The notes under the pieces were generated by a model, which had not been told where the DNA came from, ran no database searches, and worked only from the letters and a program-made list of their open reading frames with translations. From Lacticaseibacillus zeae DSM 20178 = KCTC 3804 (GTDB lineage Bacteria > Bacillota > Bacilli > Lactobacillales > Lactobacillaceae): DNA of 64,000 nucleotides. The position numbers and the translations under genes are program-made. The DNA is taken from positions 267,714-331,713 of the forward strand of contig NZ_BACQ01000031.1 in the NCBI RefSeq assembly GCF_000260435.1. Reading direction: 5' to 3'. Positions within the stretch are counted from its first letter, which is position 1. Each line of letters begins with the position of its first letter. This document shows positions 43,343 through 51,561 of the stretch, piece after piece.

Positions 43343-43480
43343 TTACTGCCGCCGCGTTGTTTTGGCCCGAGACAACAAAGAGCACTTGTATGGATTCGGT
43401 TTTAGAGCGAACAAAATCCATGCAAGTACTCCCGCGATTAAAGTACAACAAAAGGAACTGTATAGCAAATCGTTGAGCAT
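43343..43480 (-). CDS. Possible small membrane peptide (45 aa)
   Basis: A 45-residue ORF: MLNDLLYSSFCCTLIAG..., one hydrophobic TM segment (about residues 9-26), then a basic tail ending TTRRQ. Size and architecture recall type I toxin peptides, but no family is recognised and no clear SD is visible. It lies between the RHH gene and the esterase gene. Confidence 0.3.
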   Translation of the reverse strand: MLNDLLYSSFCCTLIAGVLAWILFALKPNPYKCSLLSRAKTTRRQ

Positions 43481-43538
43481 CCACAAGGGAACAGTGGCGC
43501 ACAACTAAACCGATGGGTTGTATTCAGCGCCGATGTCC

Positions 43539-43775
43539 TTAACTTAACCCGAGACGCTTACGGATTTCGGTACGGTAAACAGTCTTACCGTGACTCGCAT
43601 TTAGGTTAGCCATTGCGGCAGCGTAATCCTCTTCGTCTGCCACGCGTTTAAGAACAGCATCTCGCATATACTGAGTGACCGAGACGCCATGGGAATCAGC
43701 CAATTCTTTGACTTTTTTGTACTGATCGTCTTTAAATTGCAAGGAGATTACGGTTGTGTCGGTCATTCTGATCAC
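43539..43775 (-). CDS. Ribbon-helix-helix DNA-binding protein (antitoxin-like)
   Basis: A 78-residue protein with an N-terminal RHH: ISLQFKDDQYKKVKELADSHGVSVTQYMRDAVLKRVA. It resembles CopG/RelB-type antitoxins, followed by an acidic linker and C-terminal TVYRTEIRKRLGLS. No toxin gene overlaps or follows on the same strand. It could be an orphan antitoxin or a small regulator. SD AAAGG upstream. Confidence 0.8.
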   Translation of the reverse strand: MIRMTDTTVISLQFKDDQYKKVKELADSHGVSVTQYMRDAVLKRVADEEDYAAAMANLNASHGKTVYRTEIRKRLGLS

Positions 43776-43889
43776 CTTTCCTTATTTATAAAAACATTAT
43801 ACCTGTAGGCATTCATTAAAGTGTGGCACAGACCGATCTTCGGTGCATGGCGTCACGATATTAAAACAAAGAAGCGACAGCAGAGCGAA

Positions 43890-44717
43890 TCATTTACTGC
43901 TATGCGCTTCGTCAAGTAGCATAGTAATGTCGGTCAGCCAATTGCTGAACTCAACCAACAAATGAACCGCGTGTGCATGAATAATCGCATTGGGAAGGAT
44001 TGCCGGGAACTCAACTTGGAGTCTGGCATGAAGTCGGTCACCTTCATCTGTCATCTGATGACGAACGCCTCCGATTACAAAACCATCGTCCAATTGACCG
44101 GAACCCGCCGTTTGGTATTTGAAGTTCGGGTCATACTTCGTCACTAACCCTTCTTCATTACCATATAATAGTGTGAATTTATTGGCGATTCGTGTGCCAC
44201 CGGTCATTTCAACCACGGTCTGGTCAGTGTCTGAACCAGAACTATAAAAGTGATTAGGATTGGCCTTGAAATTATAGAACTGATTTTCCGGTGAGTTGAT
44301 GGTCATCATTTTAGAAAAAGTGGCCATCGCTTCTTTTGCATGAACAGCACTGTGGTCGATATAAATATCAGCCACAGATACTTTTCTTCTCCCGAATGAA
44401 GCCCGCACACCAAACTTAGAACCCGCATTAGCCAATCTTGTTTGGCGGTGAAGCGCATCCTTTAGTGTGTCCTGGCCCAATCTGATTTTTTCGGCAACAA
44501 CGGCTGCCTTAATCTCGACAAACGGCATGTCATTAGTGATTTTGAGCTTGCTTGCAAAAAGTTTACCTAGTAGCTTAGCGGTTTTTTTATATTCTTTGAG
44601 TTGCCAATTTTGAAGATCCTGTTTTGAAAATGGCTGACCATTTATTTCAAAGATGTATGGAAGATCCAAAAAGACTGATTCTGCTGCGGTGACGCGCTTA
44701 AAGATTTCGTTATTCAT
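43890..44717 (-). CDS. Hypothetical protein (275 aa)
   Basis: A 275-residue soluble protein of unknown function. The N-terminus (MNNEIFKRVTAAESVFLDLPYIFEINGQPF) and a helical C-terminus (AHAVHLLVEFSNWLTDITMLLDEAH) are visible; a polar central region has YIDHSAVHAKEAMATFSKM. No membrane segment, signal or named motif. SD AAGGAG lies upstream. It is flanked by an RHH gene and a divergent gene of unknown function. Confidence 0.75.
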   Translation of the reverse strand: MNNEIFKRVTAAESVFLDLPYIFEINGQPFSKQDLQNWQLKEYKKTAKLLGKLFASKLKITNDMPFVEIKAAVVAEKIRLGQDTLKDALHRQTRLANAGSKFGVRASFGRRKVSVADIYIDHSAVHAKEAMATFSKMMTINSPENQFYNFKANPNHFYSSGSDTDQTVVEMTGGTRIANKFTLLYGNEEGLVTKYDPNFKYQTAGSGQLDDGFVIGGVRHQMTDEGDRLHARLQVEFPAILPNAIIHAHAVHLLVEFSNWLTDITMLLDEAHSSK

Positions 44718-44913
44718 CGATTTTCTCTCCTTGATAGGACTTTAACACAAAAATTTTGAATCGCCATTTTCGGTGTCTGTGGACGAGTGCTAATCTTGTG
44801 CCAATAGACACCAATTTTTTTGGTGGTAGCAAGTAAAATGCGGTATAACACGCGCTTCATTGTGTTAAATTAGTAGCAAACCCTGATATTGAAGGCGGAT
44901 CGAGGTGAATCGG

Positions 44914-45585
44914 ATGAATGAAAAACGCGAATTGCAAGTCAAAGCGGCCATTGCTGGCGCTTTAGACGCCGAAGACTGTATCATCAGCTTCTATTGTGCG
45001 CGGAAAAGTCAGTCAATCTATGTGATTCTTGGTCGTCCTATGAGCCAATATCTGGCCATCCGAATCAGTAACCACCGGGCTTTCAGCGGGTTTCAAAAAG
45101 TGCCGACATTTTTCTTGCGTTCACAGGAACAGCTGACAGAAGAACTGACTGAATTTTTAAAAACGGCGAATTGGCTAACGTTTGATTATCAGGATTTCTT
45201 TGTGCTGTCACTGATTAAATACGGGCACCATCATGGGACAACGTTTCAAATTGATGATAGTTATGCGACCTTTTCCGAAGAATCGCAGGCTATGATTTTT
45301 TACCAGCTTATCCATTTGGGCAGGCGGCAGCAGGTGATGATGAATGCCTTGCCGGAGGATCTGAATCATGCGCTTGCCAAGCTTTATGCGTCGGATTTGA
45401 TTGGCAGCTTTTCTAATCAGCAATCGCTGCTAGTTTATCTTTCTGAAGGCGGTCGGCGGCTTTTGGACTTACATGCCGGTCAGTATATAGCACAATTTAT
45501 GGAAGATTATGAGCAAGTAAATTGGCGCAATTTGAATTTGCCAGCGGTTGGGTCATCGACTGAACAGCAACAGGATCAGGCGTGA
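44914..45585 (+). CDS. Hypothetical protein (223 aa)
   Basis: A ~223-residue soluble protein. It begins MNEKRELQVKAAIAGALDAEDCIISFY, with FHHGTTFQIDDSY-like polar segments midway and a C-terminal acidic/Gln-rich tail. No family recognised. ATG 44914 is chosen because GAGGTG lies 6 bases upstream; a GTG at 44905 is the alternative. It may be co-transcribed with the phosphatase gene downstream (92-base gap). Confidence 0.7.
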   Translation: MNEKRELQVKAAIAGALDAEDCIISFYCARKSQSIYVILGRPMSQYLAIRISNHRAFSGFQKVPTFFLRSQEQLTEELTEFLKTANWLTFDYQDFFVLSLIKYGHHHGTTFQIDDSYATFSEESQAMIFYQLIHLGRRQQVMMNALPEDLNHALAKLYASDLIGSFSNQQSLLVYLSEGGRRLLDLHAGQYIAQFMEDYEQVNWRNLNLPAVGSSTEQQQDQA

Positions 45586-45677
45586 TGCCGGTCATCTTAT
45601 TTTGAAAAAGGCGATCGCAATGCAGCAAGAAAGTCTGAGTCAAGGCAGCGACGTTTTTGGCACAAGGGGATGTTGAC

Positions 45678-46427
45678 TTGGAAAAAATCACAAATTTCCG
45701 CGAACTTGGCGGTTATCGCAACAAGAACAAGCAGATGGTCAAAAAAGGGTTATTGTATCGTTCCGGACAGCTTTTTGAATTGGATGATGCTCAGAAACGT
45801 TATCTAACCGCGACGGTAGGCATCCAGCGCATCATTGACATGCGGAGCGCAGACGAACGCGCACAGTTCCCCGACACAACCCTGCCAGGTGCTGCGTACA
45901 CGGTGTTGGATATTTTGAAAGACGCCACCACCAACGATGCCAGCTTGGGTCACATGATAACCGAACAAGGTGATGTGCGCGAAAATATGCTGGCGACTTA
46001 TGAACAGCTGGCGATGAGCGACTCAGCGCAGGCGGGCTACCACGCGTTTATCCGCGACTTGCTGGCGGCACCGGAGCCCACTGTTTTTCACTGTTTTGCA
46101 GGAAAAGATCGCACCGGCGTCGGCGCCGCGATCATCCTGAAGTTGTTGGCGGTTCCCGATGAAACGATCATGGCGGATTATTTGTTGACCAATCAAGAGC
46201 GCAAGACCGTGAATCAGATGATTCTGGCCGATTTGAAAAAGCAAGGCGTTCCGGCCTCGCAACTGCAAACCATTGCGGTGGCGCTGAAGGTGGATGCTGC
46301 GTATCTGGAGCATTATTTTCAGGTGATTGATACAAAATTTGGCAGCTTTGATCAGTATTTGCGGCAGGGGTTGCAATTGACAGATGCGGATGTGGATACG
46401 TTCCAGGGGTTGTATTTGCAGGGTTAA
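45678..46427 (+). CDS. Protein-tyrosine/serine phosphatase
   Basis: A 249-residue cysteine phosphatase of the Y_phosphatase3 (IphP-like) group. The P-loop HCFAGKDRTGVG (C-x5-R) lies near residue 137; an N-terminal NFRELGGYR segment is the family signature. A TTG at 45678 with AAGGGG upstream is likely; an in-frame TTG at 45657 is the alternative. Cytoplasmic. Substrate may be a phosphotyrosine protein or phosphoinositide; unknown. Confidence 0.9.
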   Translation: MEKITNFRELGGYRNKNKQMVKKGLLYRSGQLFELDDAQKRYLTATVGIQRIIDMRSADERAQFPDTTLPGAAYTVLDILKDATTNDASLGHMITEQGDVRENMLATYEQLAMSDSAQAGYHAFIRDLLAAPEPTVFHCFAGKDRTGVGAAIILKLLAVPDETIMADYLLTNQERKTVNQMILADLKKQGVPASQLQTIAVALKVDAAYLEHYFQVIDTKFGSFDQYLRQGLQLTDADVDTFQGLYLQG

Positions 46428-46483
46428 CAGGCCAATCTTTCGCTTCTTATTCGGTGTTTCTATTTGTGAAGGGGCGCTACTTA

Positions 46484-46993
46484 ATGCCGATAAAAATTGT
46501 TTTCGTTGATCGTGATGGAACGATTGGCGGGGATGGACACTTCACGCCTATAGCCGAATTTTTGCCGTATGCCGGCAGTGTGGAAGGCATTCATGCGTTG
46601 CGTGCAGCGGGACTTCGGTTTTTTGCCTTGACCAATCAAACACGGATCGCAACCGGTGAGCTGGACGAGGCTGAATTGCGGCGCTCGCTCCTTGAACTGG
46701 GCTGTTCAGACGCTTTTATCTGCCCGCACGCTGAAAATGCTAACTGTGATTGCCGCAAACCGAAAACCGGACTCGTGACTCAGGCACACTTAAAGTATCA
46801 TTTTTCTAATCAGGAAGCCGTAATTATCGGTGACAGTTATCGGGCTGATATGCAATGTGCCAATCGCGCCGGCATTTTGGGTATCCATGTTGCAACCGGT
46901 CGCGGAGCTGCGGCCCGAGCTGATGTTAGCGGTACATGGGTTGAATGTGCAGATTTAGCCGCTGCGGCAGATTGGATCTTACGACATAATTAA
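46484..46993 (+). CDS. HAD-superfamily (subfamily IIIA) phosphatase
   Basis: A 169-residue HAD hydrolase similar to histidinol-phosphate/GmhB-type phosphatases. Motif I is FVDRDGTIGG (nucleophile Asp), motif II LTNQ, the zinc-type loop CPHAENANCDCRKPKTG, and motif III GDSYRADMQCANRAG. ATG 46484 has AAGGGG upstream. Substrate unknown; the Cys/His loop indicates a GmhB-like member. Confidence 0.9.
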   Translation: MPIKIVFVDRDGTIGGDGHFTPIAEFLPYAGSVEGIHALRAAGLRFFALTNQTRIATGELDEAELRRSLLELGCSDAFICPHAENANCDCRKPKTGLVTQAHLKYHFSNQEAVIIGDSYRADMQCANRAGILGIHVATGRGAAARADVSGTWVECADLAAAADWILRHN

Positions 46994-47016
46994 CTGGAAA
47001 AAGAAGGTGACTAGGC

Positions 47017-47514
47017 ATGGTGAGCATTGTTAAAGCAACGCCCAAGACCGATTTTACTGCCGTCAGCCGGGTTTATTACGACACTTGGCAGTCGGCTTAT
47101 CGCCATCTGATTCCAGCGGGTTTTTTAAAACAGCTCACGCCAACATCGTGGCATCCTGAAAAACGGTGGCAAAACACGTTTTTGGCAATTGCTGGATCCG
47201 AGGAAATTGTCGGTGTTTGCAGCTTTGGTCGTGCGCGAACGGCAGATTATGCAGGCTGGGGTGAATTATATTCGTTGTATGTTTTACCGCAATTCCAGCG
47301 GCAGCACGTCGGCAGTCAGCTGATGGACCAGGCGTTAAAACGACTTAGCCAAACATATGAAAACAATTATGTGCGGGTGCTGAACAACAATCTTGCGGCT
47401 CAAAAGTTTTACCTGAAGTTTGGTTTTATGAAGACCAACACGGTGCTGGAAGATGTGACGAGGTTTGGCACTATTCGTGAATTGGTGATGATTCGGGAAG
47501 AACAGAATCATTAG
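47017..47514 (+). CDS. GNAT-family N-acetyltransferase
   Basis: A 165-residue GNAT protein. The acetyl-CoA loop appears as LYVLPQFQRQHVGSQLMDQA (about residues 88-107), and NNLAAQKFYLKFGF marks motif B. SD GAAGGTGA is 6-8 bases upstream. Acceptor unknown. It is in a run of same-strand small genes from 44.9 to 49.3 kb. Confidence 0.9.
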   Translation: MVSIVKATPKTDFTAVSRVYYDTWQSAYRHLIPAGFLKQLTPTSWHPEKRWQNTFLAIAGSEEIVGVCSFGRARTADYAGWGELYSLYVLPQFQRQHVGSQLMDQALKRLSQTYENNYVRVLNNNLAAQKFYLKFGFMKTNTVLEDVTRFGTIRELVMIREEQNH

Positions 47515-47526
47515 TGAGGTCATAAC

Positions 47527-48255
47527 ATGTCATTAATCACCACCCAGTTAGGACTTGATTTTCAATTGTCGGCGGCAGAACTGGAAAGTTCACGGAACCT
47601 TTTTATGGCAAAACCGCCCCAGCCCGCGGCACGGTTTTGGGCACGCGATGAAGGCGACATTGTGATTCGGGATAATCGCTTGTTTGTGCGCGTGACAGAT
47701 CCAGAAGCCTTAACAGCTTTGAAGCAGGCGTTTGGTGAAGAGGATGGCGCGTGGTTTTTGTCGATGGCTAATTTAACTAAATTGACAACAATTTTAGGCG
47801 GTTTTGGGCTAAAGGTGAGCAACATGGCTCCGTTTTTCGTGCCAAGTCAGCGGTTTGTGCCAAATCTCATCCCGGAGATGCTTCTGATTGAAGCTGATGA
47901 AATTCCCACTTATCGAGCAAATAAGGCAATCACAATGGCGTTCGGCTATGATCGCCTTTGCCCGGATCGATTGGGTGTTGCTTATCATGTTGATAGCGAA
48001 TTAAAAGCTATAGCCGGAGTAAGCCAGAACGGGGATGCCTGCTGGGAGATCAGCGTCGAAATTCTTGATCCGCAATATCGACATCGCGGCATTGCCGTCC
48101 AATTGGTTAAACAGCTGACCGCTACTATTCAGAGGCGGCGGCCGGATATTTTGCCCGTCTATGGCACACAGTTTTCACATGTTCAGTCGATGAATGTCGC
48201 GATTCGAGCAGGATTTGTACTTGGATGGACAGAATTAATGATCGGGAAATGTTGA
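47527..48255 (+). CDS. GNAT-family acetyltransferase (two-domain type)
   Basis: A 242-residue protein. The C-terminal part has a GNAT pattern ILDPQYRHRGIAVQLVKQLTA and a final NVAIRAGFVLGWTEL; the N-terminal ~110 residues form an additional domain. It starts 12 bases after the preceding GNAT stop, so it is likely co-translated. Substrate unknown. Confidence 0.85.
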   Translation: MSLITTQLGLDFQLSAAELESSRNLFMAKPPQPAARFWARDEGDIVIRDNRLFVRVTDPEALTALKQAFGEEDGAWFLSMANLTKLTTILGGFGLKVSNMAPFFVPSQRFVPNLIPEMLLIEADEIPTYRANKAITMAFGYDRLCPDRLGVAYHVDSELKAIAGVSQNGDACWEISVEILDPQYRHRGIAVQLVKQLTATIQRRRPDILPVYGTQFSHVQSMNVAIRAGFVLGWTELMIGKC

Positions 48256-48333
48256 TCTGGTGTTGGAACTATATGATGCGCAAGCGCCGGGAATGCCAGA
48301 GTTTATGTAGTGTCATTGAAAGGGAAAAATGAC

Positions 48334-49340
48334 ATGTCTGATCAGCCGATTTCACCTCAAGTTATGGCCAAGTTTAAACAGTACTGGCCGAGATTCGAAA
48401 ACAGCAAGTTGTATCGGGATTCAGATTCAGCACTGGGGTTCGATGATAATGCACCAAGTGTCATCCAGGTATACCTTAGTGATATGGCTGAAATTTCTGG
48501 CTTAAAACCGGCTGAGTGGACCATCGGAGACATTCGTCGATCCCTGAGCGTTTTGCTAACGAGAAAACAGATGACTTTGACGAGATAATGACGCTACTAA
48601 ATACTTTGCGGGTTATCGAAACTTTTTTGGATTGGCTGTCGGCAATTAATGCACTTCACTTACGGGAATTTGACATTTGGCAAGTGGTGAATCCTATCAA
48701 GACTGGTCTTACTGATCGTGCTGATGCTGCCCTTGGAATTGACGAACCTAATGTATCAGACGATGAACAGGATGCAGATGCTGCGTTCATAGAAGACGAT
48801 ATAGCCGATCAGTCGCAAGACGAAATTTATCAGCCTGATGAATCTTATCTCAACCAGGCACATGTGGACAAAATCGGTGATCAACAGTGGCAATTGGTAA
48901 CGGCAGAGGAAGTTCATAATCAATTGCTGAAGTACATACGATTGGTGTGGGCAGACGAAGAGAGTCAAGACTTGCGTGGTGCTTATCCTCAATCAGCGGT
49001 TATTGATGCGGTGCTGACGATGGGTGATGCGCTCTATGCTCAACACTTGGAAACGATCCAAACATGGGAACCTGAGCACTTCTTGAGTTACATCACCGAC
49101 ACTATCGAGACGCAGCCTTTGGTCAAATCACAGGCGCTCATTGCTAGTTGGATGCATCTGCTTATGTATTTAATTTTCAATAAAAAGATCGAGAGAGAGC
49201 ACGGGGATGAGTTACTGGCAATGTTTGCGCGGGGTGCGGAAATATTGTATAAGTCAGGTAAAACGACAGGCAGAACGATTTCATTGTCTGACTATAAACG
49301 GAGCAAGCGAAAAAATAAGAAACGTCGGAAGAAGCGCTAA
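48334..49340 (+). pseudogene. Frameshifted gene for a ~335-residue protein
   Basis: Two overlapping frames appear to be one gene. Frame one begins ATG 48334 (AAAGGGA SD) and reads MSDQPISPQVMAKFKQYW through GDIRRSL before ending at TAA 48588. The second (from GTG 48516, a change equal to a 1-base loss) continues with ERFANEKTDDFDEIMTLLNTLRVI, forming a natural join near 48540-48560. The product ends in a Lys/Arg tail (SKRKNKKRRKKR). No named family; helical and acidic in the middle. It could be a real mutation or a sequencing error; no convincing slippery site lies in the overlap. Confidence 0.65.
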
Positions 49341-49347
49341 GTAAACG

Positions 49348-49384
49348 AACGGCGCATCCCCACTACATGGAAATGCGCCCGTTT
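49348..49384. terminator. Terminator after the frameshifted gene
   Basis: AACGGCGCAT and ATGCGCCCGTT arms followed by TTTT. Also suitable for the converging small membrane gene. Confidence 0.85.
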
Positions 49385-49401
49385 TGCACTTGTTCTGGTA
49401 C

Positions 49402-49596
49402 TCATTGGTTTAGGGGGGAAGCTTTGCCTCCGATTTTCGCAGCTAACCATGCAATAAAAATGATACTGCCAAATCGAAAATAAGGAGTTAGCTGACCAAA
49501 CCAGCTACTTACAACATAGGCGATTGGACTACAGATGATGATAACCAACAAAACTGTTAGCCAGTATTTTAAATTTATTCGAAGATGCCGAGCCAT
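49402..49596 (-). CDS. Small two-TM membrane protein
   Basis: A 64-residue protein: MARHLRINLKYW, then two hydrophobic segments (WLTVLLVIIICSPIAYVVSS and FGSIIFIAWLAAKIG). SD GGAGGAAG fixes the start at 49596. Unknown function. A protein of similar size and charge pattern is at 61372-61590. Confidence 0.7.
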   Translation of the reverse strand: MARHLRINLKYWLTVLLVIIICSPIAYVVSSWFGQLTPYFRFGSIIFIAWLAAKIGGKASPLNQ

Positions 49597-49733
49597 GGTC
49601 TTCCTCCAAATGCTTAATAGAAAAAGGTTTTGCTTTCGTTCATTCAAATATAATTTAACCATAACTAATTTACAATGGAAAAGTTAGGGATGATGTTTTA
49701 GAACGTGAAACTATGAATGATAGCACGTCTAAT

Positions 49734-49860
49734 TTGACATCACCGTAAATATGTGAAAAGATACCTAACAACAGCAATTTAAATAACCAGTCACTACCGG
49801 GTGACAGTATCGCAACCGCATTAGGTCAATGCAGCGGTTGCGGATACTGTCACCTTTTTT
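49734..49860 (+). terminator. Orphan strong terminator/possible leader attenuator upstream of the SMR gene
   Basis: GGTGACAGTATCGCAACCGC (49800-49819) pairs with 49834-49854 (one extra G) and then six T. The last plus-strand gene upstream ended at 49340 with its own terminator. TTGACA at 49734-49739 is a -35 candidate. The DNA before it (49597-49799) holds no ORF I can support. The hairpin may be an attenuator or the end of a small RNA. Confidence 0.65.
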
Positions 49861-49981
49861 GTGAGCGTGAGCCAGCCCGGTTAGAAACCGGAGTGTAAGT
49901 GGTCTCGGGCGTGATGGCCGAGCTTTGGCCATTGCGCCCGAGGTCCTTACACGCAGGTTTCTGGGCTGGCGAACGCGTTAT
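49861..49981 (+). repeat. Palindromic repeat unit 16 (full)
   Basis: Full unit, + orientation, starting exactly after the TTTTTT of the preceding terminator. The inner stem reads TCTCGGGCG / CGCCCGAGG, with matching compensating changes compared with other units. Confidence 0.92.
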
Positions 49982-50031
49982 GGCAACTGTGGTAGTTAAC
50001 GACTGGCGTTTAATCACAGGAGGAAACAAAC

Positions 50032-50352
50032 ATGCAGTGGTTTTATTTAGTTTTAGCAGGCGGTTTTGAAGTCGTATGGGCAACATTTATGAAGTTGTCG
50101 CACGGTTTTTCCCGATTAGGTTTCACTTTAGCTACATTGGCAGGGATGATTTTAAGCTTTGGCTTTCTTGCGCTGGCGGTCAAGCATCTGCCGTTAAGTC
50201 TGGCATATCCGGTCTGGACCGGGATCGGTGCGGTTGGCTCGATCATTGTTGGTGTGGTTTTGTTTAAGGATCAGCTGCAGCCAGCAACTTGGCTTTTCAT
50301 CGCATTGTTAGTGATCGGGATCGTCGGCATTAAAGTTACTAGTGGCGATTAA
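50032..50352 (+). CDS. Small multidrug resistance (SMR) family transporter, SugE/Gdx-like
   Basis: A 106-residue four-TM transporter. The essential Glu lies in AGGFEVVWA (about residue 13) and the conserved PVWTGIGAVGS segment near residue 60. The FEVVWATFMKLS and GFS pattern is closer to the SugE/Gdx (guanidinium exporter) branch than to EmrE. SD AGGAGG upstream. A terminator and repeat precede it; no guanidine riboswitch motif was recognised. It functions as a dimer with an adjacent or second subunit; only one gene is seen. Confidence 0.9.
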   Translation: MQWFYLVLAGGFEVVWATFMKLSHGFSRLGFTLATLAGMILSFGFLALAVKHLPLSLAYPVWTGIGAVGSIIVGVVLFKDQLQPATWLFIALLVIGIVGIKVTSGD

Positions 50353-50409
50353 TCACCAAATTAATCTTATGAAATGATAAACTTAAGTCACTAATGAGGA
50401 GGTGTGCGA

Positions 50410-51366
50410 ATGTTACCGGATCGCATCATGCGAGTGCTTCAGGCAGCTGTTGTTGGCGATGCTTTTGGCGTGCCATATGAATTTAAGGAGCGTGAGTCTT
50501 ATACCGTAGAAGCTGAGATGATCGGTGGCGGATTCTGGGAGCAAGCGGCTGGTACGTGGTCGGATGATACGGCTTTTACGCTTGCACTCATTGACAATCT
50601 GACTCAAGACGGCAGTTACGCGGATCTTATGGATAAGTTTGTGGCGTACATGGAGCGCGGCGCTTATACGCCAACCGGGCAGCTGTTTGATATTGGCAAT
50701 ACCTGTGCCAAAGCGATTCGCACTTATGTCATTGAGCAGGCTGAACCGACAACGTGTGGCGATCCCTCTGAATTTGCAAACGGCAATGGTGCCTTGATGC
50801 GATTGGCTCCCTTGGCGATTGCGTTATATGATGAGCCGGCGTTCAATCGGCGGGCTAAAAAGTATTGCGCATACACCCAACTGACGCATCGCCATCCACG
50901 AGCCGTGCTTGGCAGTATCATTTATCTGGAAACGTTGTGGCAGTTACTGCATGGCAAAACATTATCGCAAGCGCTAGCGGCAGTGAACCTGTCGTTTGAA
51001 GCGTTGCCGGCAGCGGAACAAGCAGAAATACCGGTCTATCACCGGTTGTTCGCGACCAACTTTAAAAAGCTGCCTGTGTCAGCGATTAAATCAAGCGGTT
51101 ATGTCGTTGATACACTGGAGGCAGCAGTCTGGGTGGCGGCCAATGCTCGTGATTTGAAAAGTGGGATCATGAGCGCTGCTGCCTTAGGCCAGGATACGGA
51201 TACAATTGCGACCATCGCGGCTTCATTAATGGTTGCCAGCGGACGCGATGTGATACCGCCGGATTGGTGGCAAGCTATTGTTAATCATGAACTTGCGGAG
51301 TCATGTATAACGCCTTTTGCGGAAAAGTTTGGTAATATGGCTGAGCCAATTGAAGGCAATAAATAA
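50410..51366 (+). CDS. ADP-ribosylglycohydrolase family protein
   Basis: A 318-residue ADP-ribosyl hydrolase (DraG-type fold). The first metal site GTWSDDTAFTLALIDNL (about residues 45-61) and the second GQDTDTIATIAASLMVASG (about 265-283) are intact, plus GNGALMRLAPLAI. It would remove ADP-ribose from proteins or other substrates. GAGGAGG positions ATG 50410 better than GTG 50404. It is the next gene downstream of the SMR gene (57 bases), and ends in a strong terminator. Confidence 0.92.
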   Translation: MLPDRIMRVLQAAVVGDAFGVPYEFKERESYTVEAEMIGGGFWEQAAGTWSDDTAFTLALIDNLTQDGSYADLMDKFVAYMERGAYTPTGQLFDIGNTCAKAIRTYVIEQAEPTTCGDPSEFANGNGALMRLAPLAIALYDEPAFNRRAKKYCAYTQLTHRHPRAVLGSIIYLETLWQLLHGKTLSQALAAVNLSFEALPAAEQAEIPVYHRLFATNFKKLPVSAIKSSGYVVDTLEAAVWVAANARDLKSGIMSAAALGQDTDTIATIAASLMVASGRDVIPPDWWQAIVNHELAESCITPFAEKFGNMAEPIEGNK

Positions 51367-51556
51367 AGAAGGCTTTAAAATCCGATCTAATTTCGGATTT
51401 TAAAGCCTTCTTTTTCTTATTAAGTGGGTTAGCCTCAAACACGAGCTGGAACATTTTTAAAACATTTGCTTCAACAACTGGTTGCTTCATCAACTCGACG
51501 AGAAACACCTTATTCTTTTTGTTAACGAGTACTTTTACAGTTTTCTCGTCTCCCAT
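51281..51556 (-). CDS. Possible ORF (91 aa) after nrnA, likely C-terminally scrambled
   Basis: ATG 51556 lies 5 bases after the nrnA stop. The first ~50 residues (MGDEKTVKVLVNKKNKVFLVELMKQ...) look protein-like, but the frame then crosses a terminator hairpin and the 3' end of the converging gene. No clear SD. It may be a truncated gene remnant or chance. Confidence 0.3.
   Translation of the reverse strand: MGDEKTVKVLVNKKNKVFLVELMKQPVVEANVLKMFQLVFEANPLNKKKKALKSEIRSDFKAFFIYCLQLAQPYYQTFPQKALYMTPQVHD
51366..51416. terminator. ADP-ribosylglycohydrolase terminator
   Basis: AAGAAGGCTTTAAAATCCGA pairs with TCGGATTTTAAAGCCTTCTT around a 7-base loop, then T-run. It also lies inside the possible minus-strand ORF at 51281-51556. 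Confidence 0.95.
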
Positions 51557-51561
51557 GAAAA

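Noticed and set aside
43266..43502. 78-codon minus-strand frame between the RHH and esterase genes as a RelE-type toxin
   Set aside because: No RelE/ParE features, no SD, and it overlaps the better-looking 45-aa TM ORF in another frame.
48516..48588. Programmed -1 frameshift
   Set aside because: No X-XXY-YYZ heptamer or downstream stimulatory structure recognised in the overlap.
6435..49981. Repeat units as a CRISPR array
   Set aside because: Units are dispersed, each is a long palindrome, and no regular spacers or cas genes are present.
49600..50031. Guanidine riboswitch ahead of the SMR gene
   Set aside because: No ykkC, mini-ykkC or ykkC-III motif recognised; only a terminator and a repeat unit are visible.
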